Below are positions 6,564 through 15,229 of a stretch of 15,782 nt of DNA, one piece after another; position 1 is the first letter of the stretch; the number at the start of each line of letters is the position of its first letter. The notes beneath the pieces are model-generated. The model had not been told where the DNA came from. It did no database searches and saw only the letters and a list, made by a program, of their open reading frames with translations. Source of the DNA: Rhodospirillales bacterium (GTDB lineage: Bacteria > Pseudomonadota > Alphaproteobacteria > Rhodospirillales > Casp-alpha2); contig JABJOR010000428.1 in the NCBI GenBank assembly GCA_018664265.1, positions 1-15,782 of the forward strand, written 5' to 3'. The position numbers and the translations under genes were made by a program.

Positions 6564-7996
6564 TATGCACTCACTGGTGGGCGGCGATGTACCCAAGGTT
6601 GTGCGGTTTCAAGCTGGGCCGCGAGTTGCAACAACGTCGCCTCATCCCCATAGCGCCCGGTAAAGTGGGCACCCACTGGCAAGTTATCCGGTGTCCAATG
6701 CATGGGCAATGAAATACCCGGCTGACCCGTTGCATTGGCAATCAGGGTAAAGCCTGTGAAATCACCTAAGCGTCTGATGTGCTGATCGCGGGTTTCTGGC
6801 GTGTATTCAAAATATCCAAGCGGTACAGGAGGCTGGGCCAAAGTTGGCGTAAGCCACACATCGTATTCTTCAAAGAAGTTACCAAAGTCCCGGTTGATTT
6901 TTTGTAAATTTTGAACAGCCATTAAATAATCAGCGCCGCTCATTTTCAAACCGCGCTGGTACATCTTCCAGGTCACAGGCTCAAAATGTTCTTCGGCTGG
7001 TGCGCGTCCGGTGATTTCTTCCCAACCTTTGATTGCCCAGACCAGATAGTTTGTCAGGGCAACGCCAAAGTTCTTAAGCATCTTAAGACTATCAACCTGA
7101 GGGGATGCGATTTCCACATCGTGGCCTAAGCTCTCGCACAACTTCGCTGTGGCTTCTGCCGCTGCAACACATTCAGTGTGAGTTTCAACACCCGTAAGTG
7201 GCACGGTGCCGAGCGCAATTTTAAGTTTCCTCGGCGCCTGTTTCATGGATTGCAGATAGGGCTGTGCGGGTGGCGTTGGTGCGTACGGCTCGCCCGGCAT
7301 GGCACCATTCGTTGCATCAAGAATTGCTGCACTATAACGAACCGAGCGAGTCACCACATGTTCGCAAATAATTCCACCGATGATATCGCCATAGTTTGGT
7401 GCAAGTGTGTTGCGTCCGCGTGTGGGTTTAAGTCCGACCAAGCCAGTCGCCGAAGCTGGAATACGGATTGACCCACCACCATCATTGGCGTGAGCAGCCG
7501 CCACCATGCCAGATGCCACGGCAGCAGATGATCCACCACTGGAGCCACCCGTGCCCCGGCTTGTATCCCAAGGATTTTTCGTAGCACCATAATGGCCGGG
7601 CTCAGTCGTCGGAAGCAATCCATATTCCGATGAGTTGGACTTGCCCATGATGACAAGACCAGCACGCTTGTAACGGCGGACCAGTTCATTGTCTTCTTTG
7701 GAAATATAATGCCCGGCAAGATATTTAGAGCCTTCAGTGCGGGGCATTCCTTTGCATTCAGACACCAGGTCTTTGAGTAAAAAAGGTACACCACAAAACG
7801 GTGCATCGAGATCCCCGGTCCAGACTTTTGCAGCCTCGCGAGCCATGTCAAAAAATGGCATGGTAACTGCGTTTAATTCAGGATTTAAACGCTCAATGCG
7901 CTCAATGGCCGCATCAACCATTTCAAGTGGGGTGACTTCCTTGCGGCGAACCAGATCGGCTTGAGCCGTAGCATCTAAAAAGGCAATGTTTTCCAT
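6563..7996 (-). CDS. Amidase-signature hydrolase, NylA-like (6-aminohexanoate cyclic dimer hydrolase type)
   Basis: A 477-residue cytoplasmic amidase that splits a carboxamide into acid and amine. The Ser-cisSer-Lys triad is visible: Lys75 in PFLLKDL, Ser152 in GTGGSSGG and the nucleophile Ser176 in [10 protein letters not shown]. The 24-residue gap between the serines is the same as in NylA (Ser150/Ser174). The opening ([11 protein letters not shown]), [21 protein letters not shown], and the end ([17 protein letters not shown]) also match NylA as I remember it, so cyclic or linear omega-amino-acid amides or similar lactams are reasonable substrates. It is not GatA: GatB/C are absent and the ends differ. 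ATG at 7996 follows a 94-base gap that may hold a promoter. Specificity of this family is broad, so the natural substrate is open. Confidence 0.88.
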   Translation of the reverse strand: MENIAFLDATAQADLVRRKEVTPLEMVDAAIERIERLNPELNAVTMPFFDMAREAAKVWTGDLDAPFCGVPFLLKDLVSECKGMPRTEGSKYLAGHYISKEDNELVRRYKRAGLVIMGKSNSSEYGLLPTTEPGHYGATKNPWDTSRGTGGSSGGSSAAVASGMVAAAHANDGGGSIRIPASATGLVGLKPTRGRNTLAPNYGDIIGGIICEHVVTRSVRYSAAILDATNGAMPGEPYAPTPPAQPYLQSMKQAPRKLKIALGTVPLTGVETHTECVAAAEATAKLCESLGHDVEIASPQVDSLKMLKNFGVALTNYLVWAIKGWEEITGRAPAEEHFEPVTWKMYQRGLKMSGADYLMAVQNLQKINRDFGNFFEEYDVWLTPTLAQPPVPLGYFEYTPETRDQHIRRLGDFTGFTLIANATGQPGISLPMHWTPDNLPVGAHFTGRYGDEATLLQLAAQLETAQPWVHRRPPVSA

Positions 7997-8033
7997 AACT
8001 TATGAGAATCCCATTATTCGTTTTTCGTGTCAG

Positions 8034-8063
8034 AATATAGCAAAAATGTACACGGACGAACAT
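8034..8063 (-). promoter_or_regulatory. Possible promoter with an inverted-repeat operator upstream of the amidase
   Basis: In the 94-base gap 7997-8090, the minus strand carries TATATT (8034-8039), 17 bases downstream of a poor -35 (TGTTCG, 8057-8062). An 18-bp imperfect palindrome, ATGTNC-N6-GNACAT (8046-8063), covers the -35 and spacer. A regulator bound there could control the amidase and CoA-transferase separately from the upstream genes. A further AT hairpin AAAAAT-GATG-ATTTTT (8067-8082) lies next to it but lacks a GC stem, so it is a poor terminator. All of this is weak. Confidence 0.25.
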
Positions 8064-8090
8064 CCCAAAAATGATGATTTTTCGACAATT

Positions 8091-8435
8091 TTAGTTTAAA
8101 ATCTCCAGCACGCTTTCTGGTGGACGGCCAATTTTTGCCTTGCCATTACACACTACAATCGGGCGTTCAATCACGGCTGGATTTGCAACCATTTGTGTAA
8201 TTAAATGCTCGTTGCTCAGGGATACATCATCAAGCCCAACCTCTGCGGCTTCCTTCTTGCGGAGCAACTCTCGTGGAGCCATCCCTAACATACTCAATAT
8301 ATTTTTAAGGGCTGCAGCATCCGGTGGCGATGTCAGATATTCAATAATCTGGGGCTCGCCTCCATGGTCACGCAAAATTTGCAATGTTTCTCGAGACTTT
8401 GAACACCGGGGATTGTGATAAATGGTAACACTCAT
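8091..8435 (-). CDS. ArsC family protein (glutaredoxin-dependent arsenate reductase type, YfgD-like)
   Basis: A 114-residue thioredoxin-fold protein. It keeps the full catalytic set of plasmid R773 ArsC: Cys11 in HNPRCSKSR, Arg59 in RELLRKK, Arg91 in VIERPIVV and Arg104 in KIGRPPE. It would therefore be expected to reduce arsenate to arsenite with glutathione and glutaredoxin. It is shorter than R773 ArsC (141) and fits the chromosomal YfgD-like group, whose physiological role is less certain. No arsR, arsB or acr3 is nearby. Its GAGGAA ribosome-binding site lies in the last codons of the NylB-like gene, only 2 bases separate stop and start, and the two are probably translationally coupled. 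Its place in a hydrolase operon is unexplained: it may be a passenger or act as a general thiol reductase. Confidence 0.88.
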   Translation of the reverse strand: MSVTIYHNPRCSKSRETLQILRDHGGEPQIIEYLTSPPDAAALKNILSMLGMAPRELLRKKEAAEVGLDDVSLSNEHLITQMVANPAVIERPIVVCNGKAKIGRPPESVLEILN

Positions 8436-8437
8436 AA

Positions 8438-9595
8438 TTATTCCTCATCCTTAAAGGGCAGCTTGGCAATTGCCTCAAGCATGCGAATAAATTCTGTCGA
8501 GTAATCCGCATCATGGGCAGAACTATTTTCCAGAACACTATAAAACACACCAACAACACCGCTTTCAAGGTCGGCTAACATATACTGCCCGCCGTATCCT
8601 CCATGGCCCATCCAGCGACCATTGGTATTGGTTTGATTGCTGTATTTGATCCAGTCACGGGGGTTAGCCATGGTTACACCTTGCTTAAGCGTTGCTTCTA
8701 TGAAATCGGCATTGCCTACCTGACGCCCATTTACACCAACACCCCTGCGTACAAACAAAGAACCGTAACGAGCCAAATCCCGGGCCGTCAACGATCCGCC
8801 ACCACTCATCCAAGGCCCCCCGTCGCGATCTGTACTTATATGCAATGCATACTCAAGCCCGGCAGCTTCAACGATTTCCGCCAAAAAAGAACGCAGCGTT
8901 CGTCCACTGGCATGCTCGGCCACCATCCCTAAAATATCAGTATTAGCAGATTTATAGAGTGCCACGCCTGAGCTATTCGTGGTGTTATTGCTGGAAACTT
9001 TTTTTAAAAATTCGCCTTGCGTTTCGTCCACTTCATCCCCAATCGGCAATCGCCAACCCATTGAAACTTCATGCTTATAAGACGATGCATATGGATCGCT
9101 GTAATCCTCGGTATAGTCGTTCACAACATCCATATTGAGGACTTGTTGAATCGTTGCCTTGGCATACCCAGTGCCAATATCGGGTAAATAGGCATCTACA
9201 GTTCTATTCAAATCAATAAGACCATCTGCAACAAGAGAGCCAATAATCAAATTCATATGGGTCTTGGTAATGGACATAATGCTGTGCGGACAATCCGGTC
9301 CAAAATCGTCAGCATATTTTTCATACAAAACATGCTGACCACGTAACACGACCATAGCAGAGAAAATATTGGTTCCTGTCAAATGACGAACTTCTTGCAT
9401 ATCATCAATTCGGCGATCAATACGCTTCTCCAGGTCCAGCACCTCGTCGGCGCGCAAGCTCATGGAATATCGGGTATTCTTGTGCAGGTTATGGAACCCC
9501 AAACGTCGAGCATCTGGAGAATTCCAAAAGGCTTTATGATCGCCAACAGTCATTAGATCAGGATTAGGGGTAGTGTTCAATTTATGCTTATCCAT
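8438..9595 (-). CDS. NylB-like serine hydrolase (beta-lactamase fold, family VIII/6-aminohexanoate-dimer hydrolase type)
   Basis: A 385-residue hydrolase with the class C beta-lactamase/DD-peptidase fold. The nucleophile motif is Ser108-I-T-Lys111. YTEDYSDP (161-168) matches the NylB stretch that holds Tyr170, and Tyr214-KSANTD matches the Tyr215 motif of NylB. Other shared blocks as I recall them are VVLRG, DFGPDCPHSIMS, SMGWR, GGGSLTARDLARYG and a late HGGYGGQYML in place of KTG. It should open amide or ester bonds of linear oligomers. There is no signal peptide, so it is cytoplasmic like NylB and unlike real beta-lactamases. The frame is open to ATG 9607, but ATG 9595 is preferred: GAGGAA (9600-9605) stands in front of it, while 9607 has no good site. 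It lies 24 bases after the M81 gene and 2 before the ArsC-like gene. Confidence 0.85.
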   Translation of the reverse strand: MDKHKLNTTPNPDLMTVGDHKAFWNSPDARRLGFHNLHKNTRYSMSLRADEVLDLEKRIDRRIDDMQEVRHLTGTNIFSAMVVLRGQHVLYEKYADDFGPDCPHSIMSITKTHMNLIIGSLVADGLIDLNRTVDAYLPDIGTGYAKATIQQVLNMDVVNDYTEDYSDPYASSYKHEVSMGWRLPIGDEVDETQGEFLKKVSSNNTTNSSGVALYKSANTDILGMVAEHASGRTLRSFLAEIVEAAGLEYALHISTDRDGGPWMSGGGSLTARDLARYGSLFVRRGVGVNGRQVGNADFIEATLKQGVTMANPRDWIKYSNQTNTNGRWMGHGGYGGQYMLADLESGVVGVFYSVLENSSAHDADYSTEFIRMLEAIAKLPFKDEE

Positions 9596-9599
9596 AGAA

Positions 9600-9605
9600 T
9601 TCCTC
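9600..9605 (-). promoter_or_regulatory. Ribosome-binding site deciding the NylB-like start
   Basis: GAGGAA on the minus strand ends 4 bases before ATG 9595. The alternative ATG at 9607 would place this site inside the coding region and has only an A-rich leader. Confidence 0.55.
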
Positions 9606-9619
9606 ATAAATAATTTTCT

Positions 9620-11140
9620 TTATTCTTTATTTTCAAAGGCCTTTCCATTAGGCCCAAGGCGCAAGCCCAGCCTCAAATTCTTATAGTTAACATCATCTAA
9701 TCGACAATAACTATAGCCGGGACTGGCACACATGATTAACTCACTGGCGAAGGCTTCAAAGTCGGCGCGGTAATGTACTGTGCTTTTAACAACCAATATG
9801 GATTGCTCAACAGGCTCCACTCCAACAACTCGAAAGAAAGCCTGATCAAGGCATTGGGCGCGCTCTGTGCTGACCACGATACGAATATCAGAATCTTCAT
9901 CTTTCACACGCAGAAGAACCGTTGGCCCCAAATCCAGCTCAAAGCCTTTGAGCATTTCTCCTTCACACATTGCAATACCATTGCTCAATGTTTCGACGAT
10001 AAATTTTGCCTGAAGCGGTTTAACCTCATCCGGACCTGACTTCCCGCCAAGGCTTAATGAAACAGTACTGCCTTCACCTGCGGCCTGGGCTATTGTTACG
10101 GCTTCTGCATCCCAGAAACAGCTCAACACTACGCCTCGCGCCTTCTTGGCAATTAAAGCATGAAGCAAGCCTGTGGTATCACCGCTACCGCCTGCCCCCG
10201 GATTATCCTGCACATCCGCTATAATAGCAGGGGCCCCCGTGCTCCCTCGCGAGATTGCCAACTCAACGGCTTCATCAATTGATAACAAAGGGTCTTTCAT
10301 ATTGATTTCAGCGAGAGCCACTTTGTCATACAGATCACCTGCTGCGCCCTCAACGGCTTCGACATCTGGCCCATAAGCTACAATAGCCGGGCCACAGTGC
10401 CAAATATCGGAGGGTGGGAAACCGGTAGCAAAATCTATACTGGTCACGCCTTCATTTATCATTGCGGGCAATCCATCATAGAACGATTGGCACGGCCCAG
10501 ACCCCGTATGCTGGGAACTTAACGGCATCAGAAATGATAATTGGCGGAATGCCTTATGCGGTTTAGTTTTCGTCCTCAACATATGCATAAGCAAGTCGTA
10601 TGATCGCTTCCCTGTGTCTGCCATATCGAGATGCGGATAGGTGCGATAAATTGTTATCGTATCAGAAAGAGCCACCATTTCAGGCGTCACATTCGCGTGT
10701 AAATCAAGACTGACTGAAAGCGGCATGTCAGGTCCAACGACGCCTCGCACTCGCGCGATAATCTCCCCTTCGCCATCTTCACAATGTTCACACACCATCG
10801 CGCCATGTAAATCAAGATACACAGCATCTATTTCTCCTGCACCTCGAACACCATTACAGATCAGCTCTATCATGCGTTCAAAAGCATCTTTGCTAACGGG
10901 GCCATAGGGTTCCGCACTTGACCAGCAGATAGGTGTCAACTGACAGGTATCCGATGCAGCCTGAATAAAGCCTGAAAGAGGCAAATTCAAAGTGGCAAAT
11001 TCACCCATCAGATATTCACCAAGAGTAAGCCCTGGCCAACCATCACTCTTCAGGAAATCATCATACTCTGTTGGTTTTGGTGAGAAGCTGTTTGATTCAT
11101 GCTGAAAGCCCGCAATCGCAACTTTATACTTTTTCTCCAT
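9620..11140 (-). CDS. M81 family metallopeptidase (MlrC/microcystinase C-like)
   Basis: A 506-residue putative zinc hydrolase. The family is named for MlrC, which degrades linearised microcystin and its Adda-containing fragments in sphingomonads. Conserved blocks, in order, are QHESNSFS (13-20), DLHGAM (110-115), DLHANV (146-151), YPHLDMADTG (168-177), DNPGAGGSGDTT (312-323) and VKSTVHYRADF (451-461). His14, His148 and the nearby Asp residues are likely metal ligands. Most homologues have no known substrate and are not linked to microcystin, so an unusual peptide or amide substrate is all that can be said. The start is ATG 11140 with GGAG 7 bases upstream; a TTG at 11146 would overlap the S15 hydrolase stop. 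Only 2 bases separate that stop from this start. Confidence 0.88.
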   Translation of the reverse strand: MEKKYKVAIAGFQHESNSFSPKPTEYDDFLKSDGWPGLTLGEYLMGEFATLNLPLSGFIQAASDTCQLTPICWSSAEPYGPVSKDAFERMIELICNGVRGAGEIDAVYLDLHGAMVCEHCEDGEGEIIARVRGVVGPDMPLSVSLDLHANVTPEMVALSDTITIYRTYPHLDMADTGKRSYDLLMHMLRTKTKPHKAFRQLSFLMPLSSQHTGSGPCQSFYDGLPAMINEGVTSIDFATGFPPSDIWHCGPAIVAYGPDVEAVEGAAGDLYDKVALAEINMKDPLLSIDEAVELAISRGSTGAPAIIADVQDNPGAGGSGDTTGLLHALIAKKARGVVLSCFWDAEAVTIAQAAGEGSTVSLSLGGKSGPDEVKPLQAKFIVETLSNGIAMCEGEMLKGFELDLGPTVLLRVKDEDSDIRIVVSTERAQCLDQAFFRVVGVEPVEQSILVVKSTVHYRADFEAFASELIMCASPGYSYCRLDDVNYKNLRLGLRLGPNGKAFENKE

Positions 11141-11142
11141 GT

Positions 11143-13173
11143 TCAAACTCCGTCACGTTTGAATTTTTCTTTCCAATTTCTTGAGAAAATCTGCTTATCA
11201 CCATCAAAAACATTAACATCTGCTTTGATGAAAAAATGGTTTTCGTCACTAGTCATAATTTGATGGGCCTCAATACGCACATCCAGTTGTCCTTCCCGAC
11301 TATAAACCTCAGTCGCCTTTAAATCCACGCACGCAGAGTTTGGGTCGTCGGGGTGAATGTGATAACGGTAATCAGTTTTGGAGCCTGTCGTCCAGCCATG
11401 ATCATCATTGCGAATTATGCCAGTATCCATCTTGTTGGTGAATGTTTGAACACCCGTGCTCAGGTCATACGAAAATCCAAAATGATCAGGTTCTGCCTCA
11501 CGCATCATTGTTGTTGCATGTGTGCGTGCATGTTTTACAGGTGGTAATGGCTGGATTTCAGCATCTTCCTTTCGTGGCTGGCGTGTCGGCAAGTTGATGG
11601 TGCTCACCCCAGTAAAAACAGACAAATTGACAGGCTGCGGTGAAGGCCAGACAATGGGCCAGAATGCGTTGGAGACTGCAACACGAATACGACTACCAAC
11701 GGCAAATGTATGGGCAATATCGTTTAGGGCAACACACACACTGTAGCGCTTATCCGGAATCAGCCGCTCAATATCTTCATGACTGTTCCTGTGTGTCAGG
11801 TTAAGAACTCCATAAGTGACCTGCAATGAAGAACCGTCAGCCCTGATTTCATTCAGGCGTACACACACAAAGGCATCGGTTTGATCTGCCGATAATTCAA
11901 GCTTGACCTCTGGCGCGCCAAAAAGCGTAAACTCTTCTTCAAGAACGTCCCCGTCAAAACAATATGACAGGACATCATCATGGCGTTGATCATAGGGATC
12001 TTCTGGATGACCCGCACCATTGCTACCTAAGAAAGGCGTACACTGCCCCGTTGTTTGTGGGGATTGAACAGAAATTGATTTCTCAGAATTAGCTGTATCG
12101 CCTAATCCATCAGTATTCAAATGAAAGGTCTGGCTTCCAATATTTGGGGAGGGCCATTCCGACTCTGTTGCCCAATATCCCGGACGCTCATGATAAGTGG
12201 ATGATGGTTGGACGCTGTCCTGAACCCAAGCTCTATATTGGGGCTCATCCATAATCCCTGCATCGATGCCTTTCAGCCAGTAATTCCACCAGCGCAAGGC
12301 CTCATCCATGTAACCCATTCCGGGTCTAGGGAGGACTTGATGCATATACTGATGCCCCCACGGGCCCACTAATCCTTTCCGTGGAACATTCAATCCTGAT
12401 AACAAGCGCGGAACCGGGTTGGAATAGGCGTCAGCCCATCCACCAATGGCATAAACCGGAATTTCAATATCGTCGAAATTCTCGCAAACTGACCCATGCT
12501 TCCAATATGCGTCACGGCGTTGATGTTCAATCCAGGGCACAGCCCACGGCGTCATGGCATTCAAGCGTTGTTGCCACATATCACGCCATGCATCGCCAAC
12601 CAGCGCCGGGTCTGGCGGACGGGCCATGGCTGGAAACATTATGAAAGCCCATTCCGTATTTTGGGTGGTCATACACCCGCCAATGTAATGGACATCATCT
12701 GCGTAGCGATCATCCGTAGAAAATACAGTAATAATGCATTTCAGTGCGGGTGGTCGGCGAGCAGCAACTTGCAGTCCATTGAACCCGCCCCAGGATTTGC
12801 CCATCATTCCAACTTTGCCATCACACCAAAGTTGTGCGGCAATCCAGGCAATGACTTCTAATGCATCGTCTTGTTCTTGCTTAAGATATTCATCAAGCAG
12901 CAAACCTTCAGACTCGCCACTTCCACGAATATCAACCCTGATGGCCGCATAACCATGTCCGGCAAAGTAAGGATGCATTGCTTCATCACGTGCCGCCGTT
13001 CCATCACGTTTGCAATAGGGAATGTATTCTAAAATGGCAGGGACAGGATTGATTTCAGCATCAACAGGAAGCCAGTACCGAATGGCAAGATTTGTTCCAT
13101 CTGCAAGAGGAATTAACGCATGCTCGACTTCCCGAACTTCATGAGGAAAGTCATCAACAATTGTAGCGTTCAT
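11143..13173 (-). CDS. CocE/NonD family hydrolase (peptidase S15-like alpha/beta hydrolase)
   Basis: A 676-residue serine hydrolase of the cocaine esterase/X-Pro dipeptidyl-peptidase group, also including glutaryl-7-ACA acylases; members split esters, amides or X-Pro peptides. The nucleophile elbow is GKSWGG with Ser127, the acid is probably Asp248 in GGWADAY, and the base His274 in GPWGHQYMH. Tyr53 (IPYCKRD) is at the oxyanion position of CocE Tyr44. The X-Pro C-terminal jelly-roll domain follows (about 310-560). An extra C-terminal part of about 120 residues (556 to the end) makes it longer than CocE (574). There is no signal peptide. The frame stays open to 13299, but ATG 13173 is chosen because TGAGG lies 5 bases upstream and the longer form overlaps the ABC gene. 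It is 10 bases after that gene. Confidence 0.85.
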   Translation of the reverse strand: MNATIVDDFPHEVREVEHALIPLADGTNLAIRYWLPVDAEINPVPAILEYIPYCKRDGTAARDEAMHPYFAGHGYAAIRVDIRGSGESEGLLLDEYLKQEQDDALEVIAWIAAQLWCDGKVGMMGKSWGGFNGLQVAARRPPALKCIITVFSTDDRYADDVHYIGGCMTTQNTEWAFIMFPAMARPPDPALVGDAWRDMWQQRLNAMTPWAVPWIEHQRRDAYWKHGSVCENFDDIEIPVYAIGGWADAYSNPVPRLLSGLNVPRKGLVGPWGHQYMHQVLPRPGMGYMDEALRWWNYWLKGIDAGIMDEPQYRAWVQDSVQPSSTYHERPGYWATESEWPSPNIGSQTFHLNTDGLGDTANSEKSISVQSPQTTGQCTPFLGSNGAGHPEDPYDQRHDDVLSYCFDGDVLEEEFTLFGAPEVKLELSADQTDAFVCVRLNEIRADGSSLQVTYGVLNLTHRNSHEDIERLIPDKRYSVCVALNDIAHTFAVGSRIRVAVSNAFWPIVWPSPQPVNLSVFTGVSTINLPTRQPRKEDAEIQPLPPVKHARTHATTMMREAEPDHFGFSYDLSTGVQTFTNKMDTGIIRNDDHGWTTGSKTDYRYHIHPDDPNSACVDLKATEVYSREGQLDVRIEAHQIMTSDENHFFIKADVNVFDGDKQIFSRNWKEKFKRDGV

Positions 13174-13178
13174 GTAGG

Positions 13179-13183
13179 CCTCA
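13179..13183 (-). promoter_or_regulatory. Ribosome-binding site for the S15-like hydrolase
   Basis: TGAGG on the minus strand, 5 bases before ATG 13173 and directly after the TAA of the ABC ATPase gene. It rules out the longer reading from 13299. Confidence 0.65.
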
Positions 13184-15226
13184 TTAAGTGAAGAGCGGAA
13201 AATGACATTGAACCGAGCGACCATCAGACAGTGTCTGTGGCAACGGTCTGTCAACCTTGCATTTATCCTGTACATATTTGCAACGAGTATGGAATTCACA
13301 TCCTGAAGGTCGATTATTCAGGCTGGGCACTTCGCCTTCAATAGTCATAAAATCACGCCGTTTGTCAGGATCAGGTTGTGGAATTCCCTTAACCAGAGCT
13401 TCGGTGTAAGGGTGTGCCGGATTTTCAAAAAGGGCATCACAATCGCCCTGCTCGACAATGCGGCTTAGGTACATAATCGCCAAGCGATCACTGACATGAC
13501 GCACAACTGGCAGATTATGGGTGATAATCAGATAAGCCAATCCCTGCCTCGCCTGAAGGTCGCGCATCAAATTCAGAATTTCGCCCTGCACCGATACATC
13601 GAGGCCAGCAGTTGGCTCATCAGCAATAATCATGCTGGGTTCCAGTGCAAGCGCACGGGCAACGCCAACACGACGGGCCTGACCACCGGAAAGTTCATGT
13701 GGATACCGGGTCAAGAAGGTATACGGCAGGTTCACCATATCACATAGGCGCTTGGCTTCTTTGTCAGCATCATACTGCCCCTTGCGGTGGATATCGAACG
13801 GCTCAGTTATGAGAGACTTCACCGTCTGACGGGGGCTAAGGGAGCCTATAGGGTCCTGGAACATCATCGCCATATTTTGACGCAGATCACGCAGATCAGC
13901 TTCACTCAAAGCAGATGCTTCCACTCCATCAACTTCGACTGATCCTGAAAAAGTTTTTACAAGCCCGAGAATGGCACGCCCCAAGGTCGTTTTGCCAGAA
14001 CCACTCTCGCCTACGAGACCAAGCGTTTCACCCCGTCGAAGATCAAGGGAAACATCCAGAACAGCATCAACAAACGGTTCATCAACACCATTCAACAGAG
14101 CCTTGAGTTTGCCCATAATTTCAAAGCGAACCTGAAGGTTTTTTACCGATAATAACGGAGGACCATCCTGAATAATATTCTCAGTGTCCTCGGTATAACC
14201 GTCTGTCTTTGATAGTTGACGTTCCGTCGCATCGGCTTCATGAATGCCTACATCATGATCAGGATCGAGCATATGACAACTTGCCTGATGGCCTTCTTCA
14301 ACATCGTAAGACGAAGGCGACTGCTCCAAACAAAATTCAGACGCTTCTGCGCACCGTGAAGCGTAGATACATCCTTCCGGTACATTATGAAGGTCGGGCA
14401 GATCACCAGGAATTGTCGGCAAGTAACGGGTGCGTTTCAAAACACGTGCTGGATCACAATTCAGGAGGGCCTGAGTGTATGGATGTTTTGCATTATGGAA
14501 TATTTGGCGAACGTCGCCTTTTTCAATCACTTCCCCGGCGTACATGACAACTACTTCATCACATAACTCGGCTATGAGGCCAAGGTTATGGGACACAATC
14601 ATCAAGGTTGCGTGAGTTTCCTGTTGCAGCTCTCGCAACAAATGAATGATCTGGGCTTCCATAGTCACATCAAGAGCCGTCGTGGGTTCATCACCAATCA
14701 GCATTAACGGGCTCATCTGCAACGCCATGGCGATACCGGCGCGCTGTCGCATGCCACCACTGAACTGGTGTGGATACTGGTTGATACGTTGCTCTGGATC
14801 AGGAATACCTACATGGCGAAGCATCTTGATAGCCAGTTCCAACTTGTCCTTCATGCTCATATCAGAACGGCGATAGGCTATATCTACCATCTGCTGTGCA
14901 TAAGAGCGCACCGGAATTTGTGATGTCATGGGGTCCTGAAAAACAATGGACGCTTTTTCGCCACGATAAGCCTTGAGTTGCCCCGCATTAAAGTCGAGTA
15001 CGTTCTCGCCATCGAACAGAATTTCACCACTATTAACGATACCGTTTCCTGCCAGCAATTGGGTCATAGCCCAGATAACAGTGCTTTTACCGGAACCACT
15101 CTCTCCGACAATGCCAATGATCTTGCCCCGAGTTGCCGTGAAATTGATATCACGCAGAACCTTAACCCGACCACGAGGCGTCTTGAAATCCACATTCAGA
15201 TTTTTAATTTCAAGTAGATTACTCAT
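13184..15226 (-). CDS. Oligopeptide/dipeptide-type ABC transporter, fused double ATPase (DppD-DppF/GsiA-like)
   Basis: A 680-residue protein joining two full ATPase domains that power import through the neighbouring permeases. Domain 1 has Walker A GESGSGKST (41-49), Q-loop FQDP (96-99), signature FSGGM (155-159), Walker B with Glu180, and His213. Domain 2 has GESGSGKTT (406-414), FQDP (456-459), LSGGQ (512-516), Glu537 and His570. Both sites look catalytic. Each half ends in the oligopeptide-transporter tail (HPYTQAL, HPYTEAL) with four cysteines spaced identically, C-x5-C-x6-C-x17-C (286/292/299/317 and 643/649/656/674), the pattern expected of an iron-sulfur site. Such fusions occur in GsiA (glutathione import) and in many proteobacterial peptide importers. 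The start lies 3 bases after the permease stop. Substrate must be inferred from the hydrolases downstream. Confidence 0.93.
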   Translation of the reverse strand: MSNLLEIKNLNVDFKTPRGRVKVLRDINFTATRGKIIGIVGESGSGKSTVIWAMTQLLAGNGIVNSGEILFDGENVLDFNAGQLKAYRGEKASIVFQDPMTSQIPVRSYAQQMVDIAYRRSDMSMKDKLELAIKMLRHVGIPDPEQRINQYPHQFSGGMRQRAGIAMALQMSPLMLIGDEPTTALDVTMEAQIIHLLRELQQETHATLMIVSHNLGLIAELCDEVVVMYAGEVIEKGDVRQIFHNAKHPYTQALLNCDPARVLKRTRYLPTIPGDLPDLHNVPEGCIYASRCAEASEFCLEQSPSSYDVEEGHQASCHMLDPDHDVGIHEADATERQLSKTDGYTEDTENIIQDGPPLLSVKNLQVRFEIMGKLKALLNGVDEPFVDAVLDVSLDLRRGETLGLVGESGSGKTTLGRAILGLVKTFSGSVEVDGVEASALSEADLRDLRQNMAMMFQDPIGSLSPRQTVKSLITEPFDIHRKGQYDADKEAKRLCDMVNLPYTFLTRYPHELSGGQARRVGVARALALEPSMIIADEPTAGLDVSVQGEILNLMRDLQARQGLAYLIITHNLPVVRHVSDRLAIMYLSRIVEQGDCDALFENPAHPYTEALVKGIPQPDPDKRRDFMTIEGEVPSLNNRPSGCEFHTRCKYVQDKCKVDRPLPQTLSDGRSVQCHFPLFT

Positions 15227-15229
15227 ATC

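Noticed and set aside
6549..6596. Longer N-terminus of the CoA-transferase starting at 6596
   Set aside because: It would overlap the amidase coding end, adds residues unlike the family, and has no ribosome-binding site, whereas ATG 6548 has AAGGA at good distance.
8067..8082. Terminator after the ArsC-like gene (AAAAAT-GATG-ATTTTT)
   Set aside because: The stem is all A-T with no GC core, too weak for a convincing intrinsic terminator.
8438..9595. True class C beta-lactamase or penicillin-binding protein
   Set aside because: No signal peptide and no KTG-type motif; the motif string fits NylB-like and family VIII esterases better.
13174..13299. Longer N-terminus of the S15-like hydrolase starting at 13299
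   Set aside because: It overlaps the conserved cysteine-containing end of the ABC ATPase in another frame. ATG 13173 has TGAGG directly upstream.
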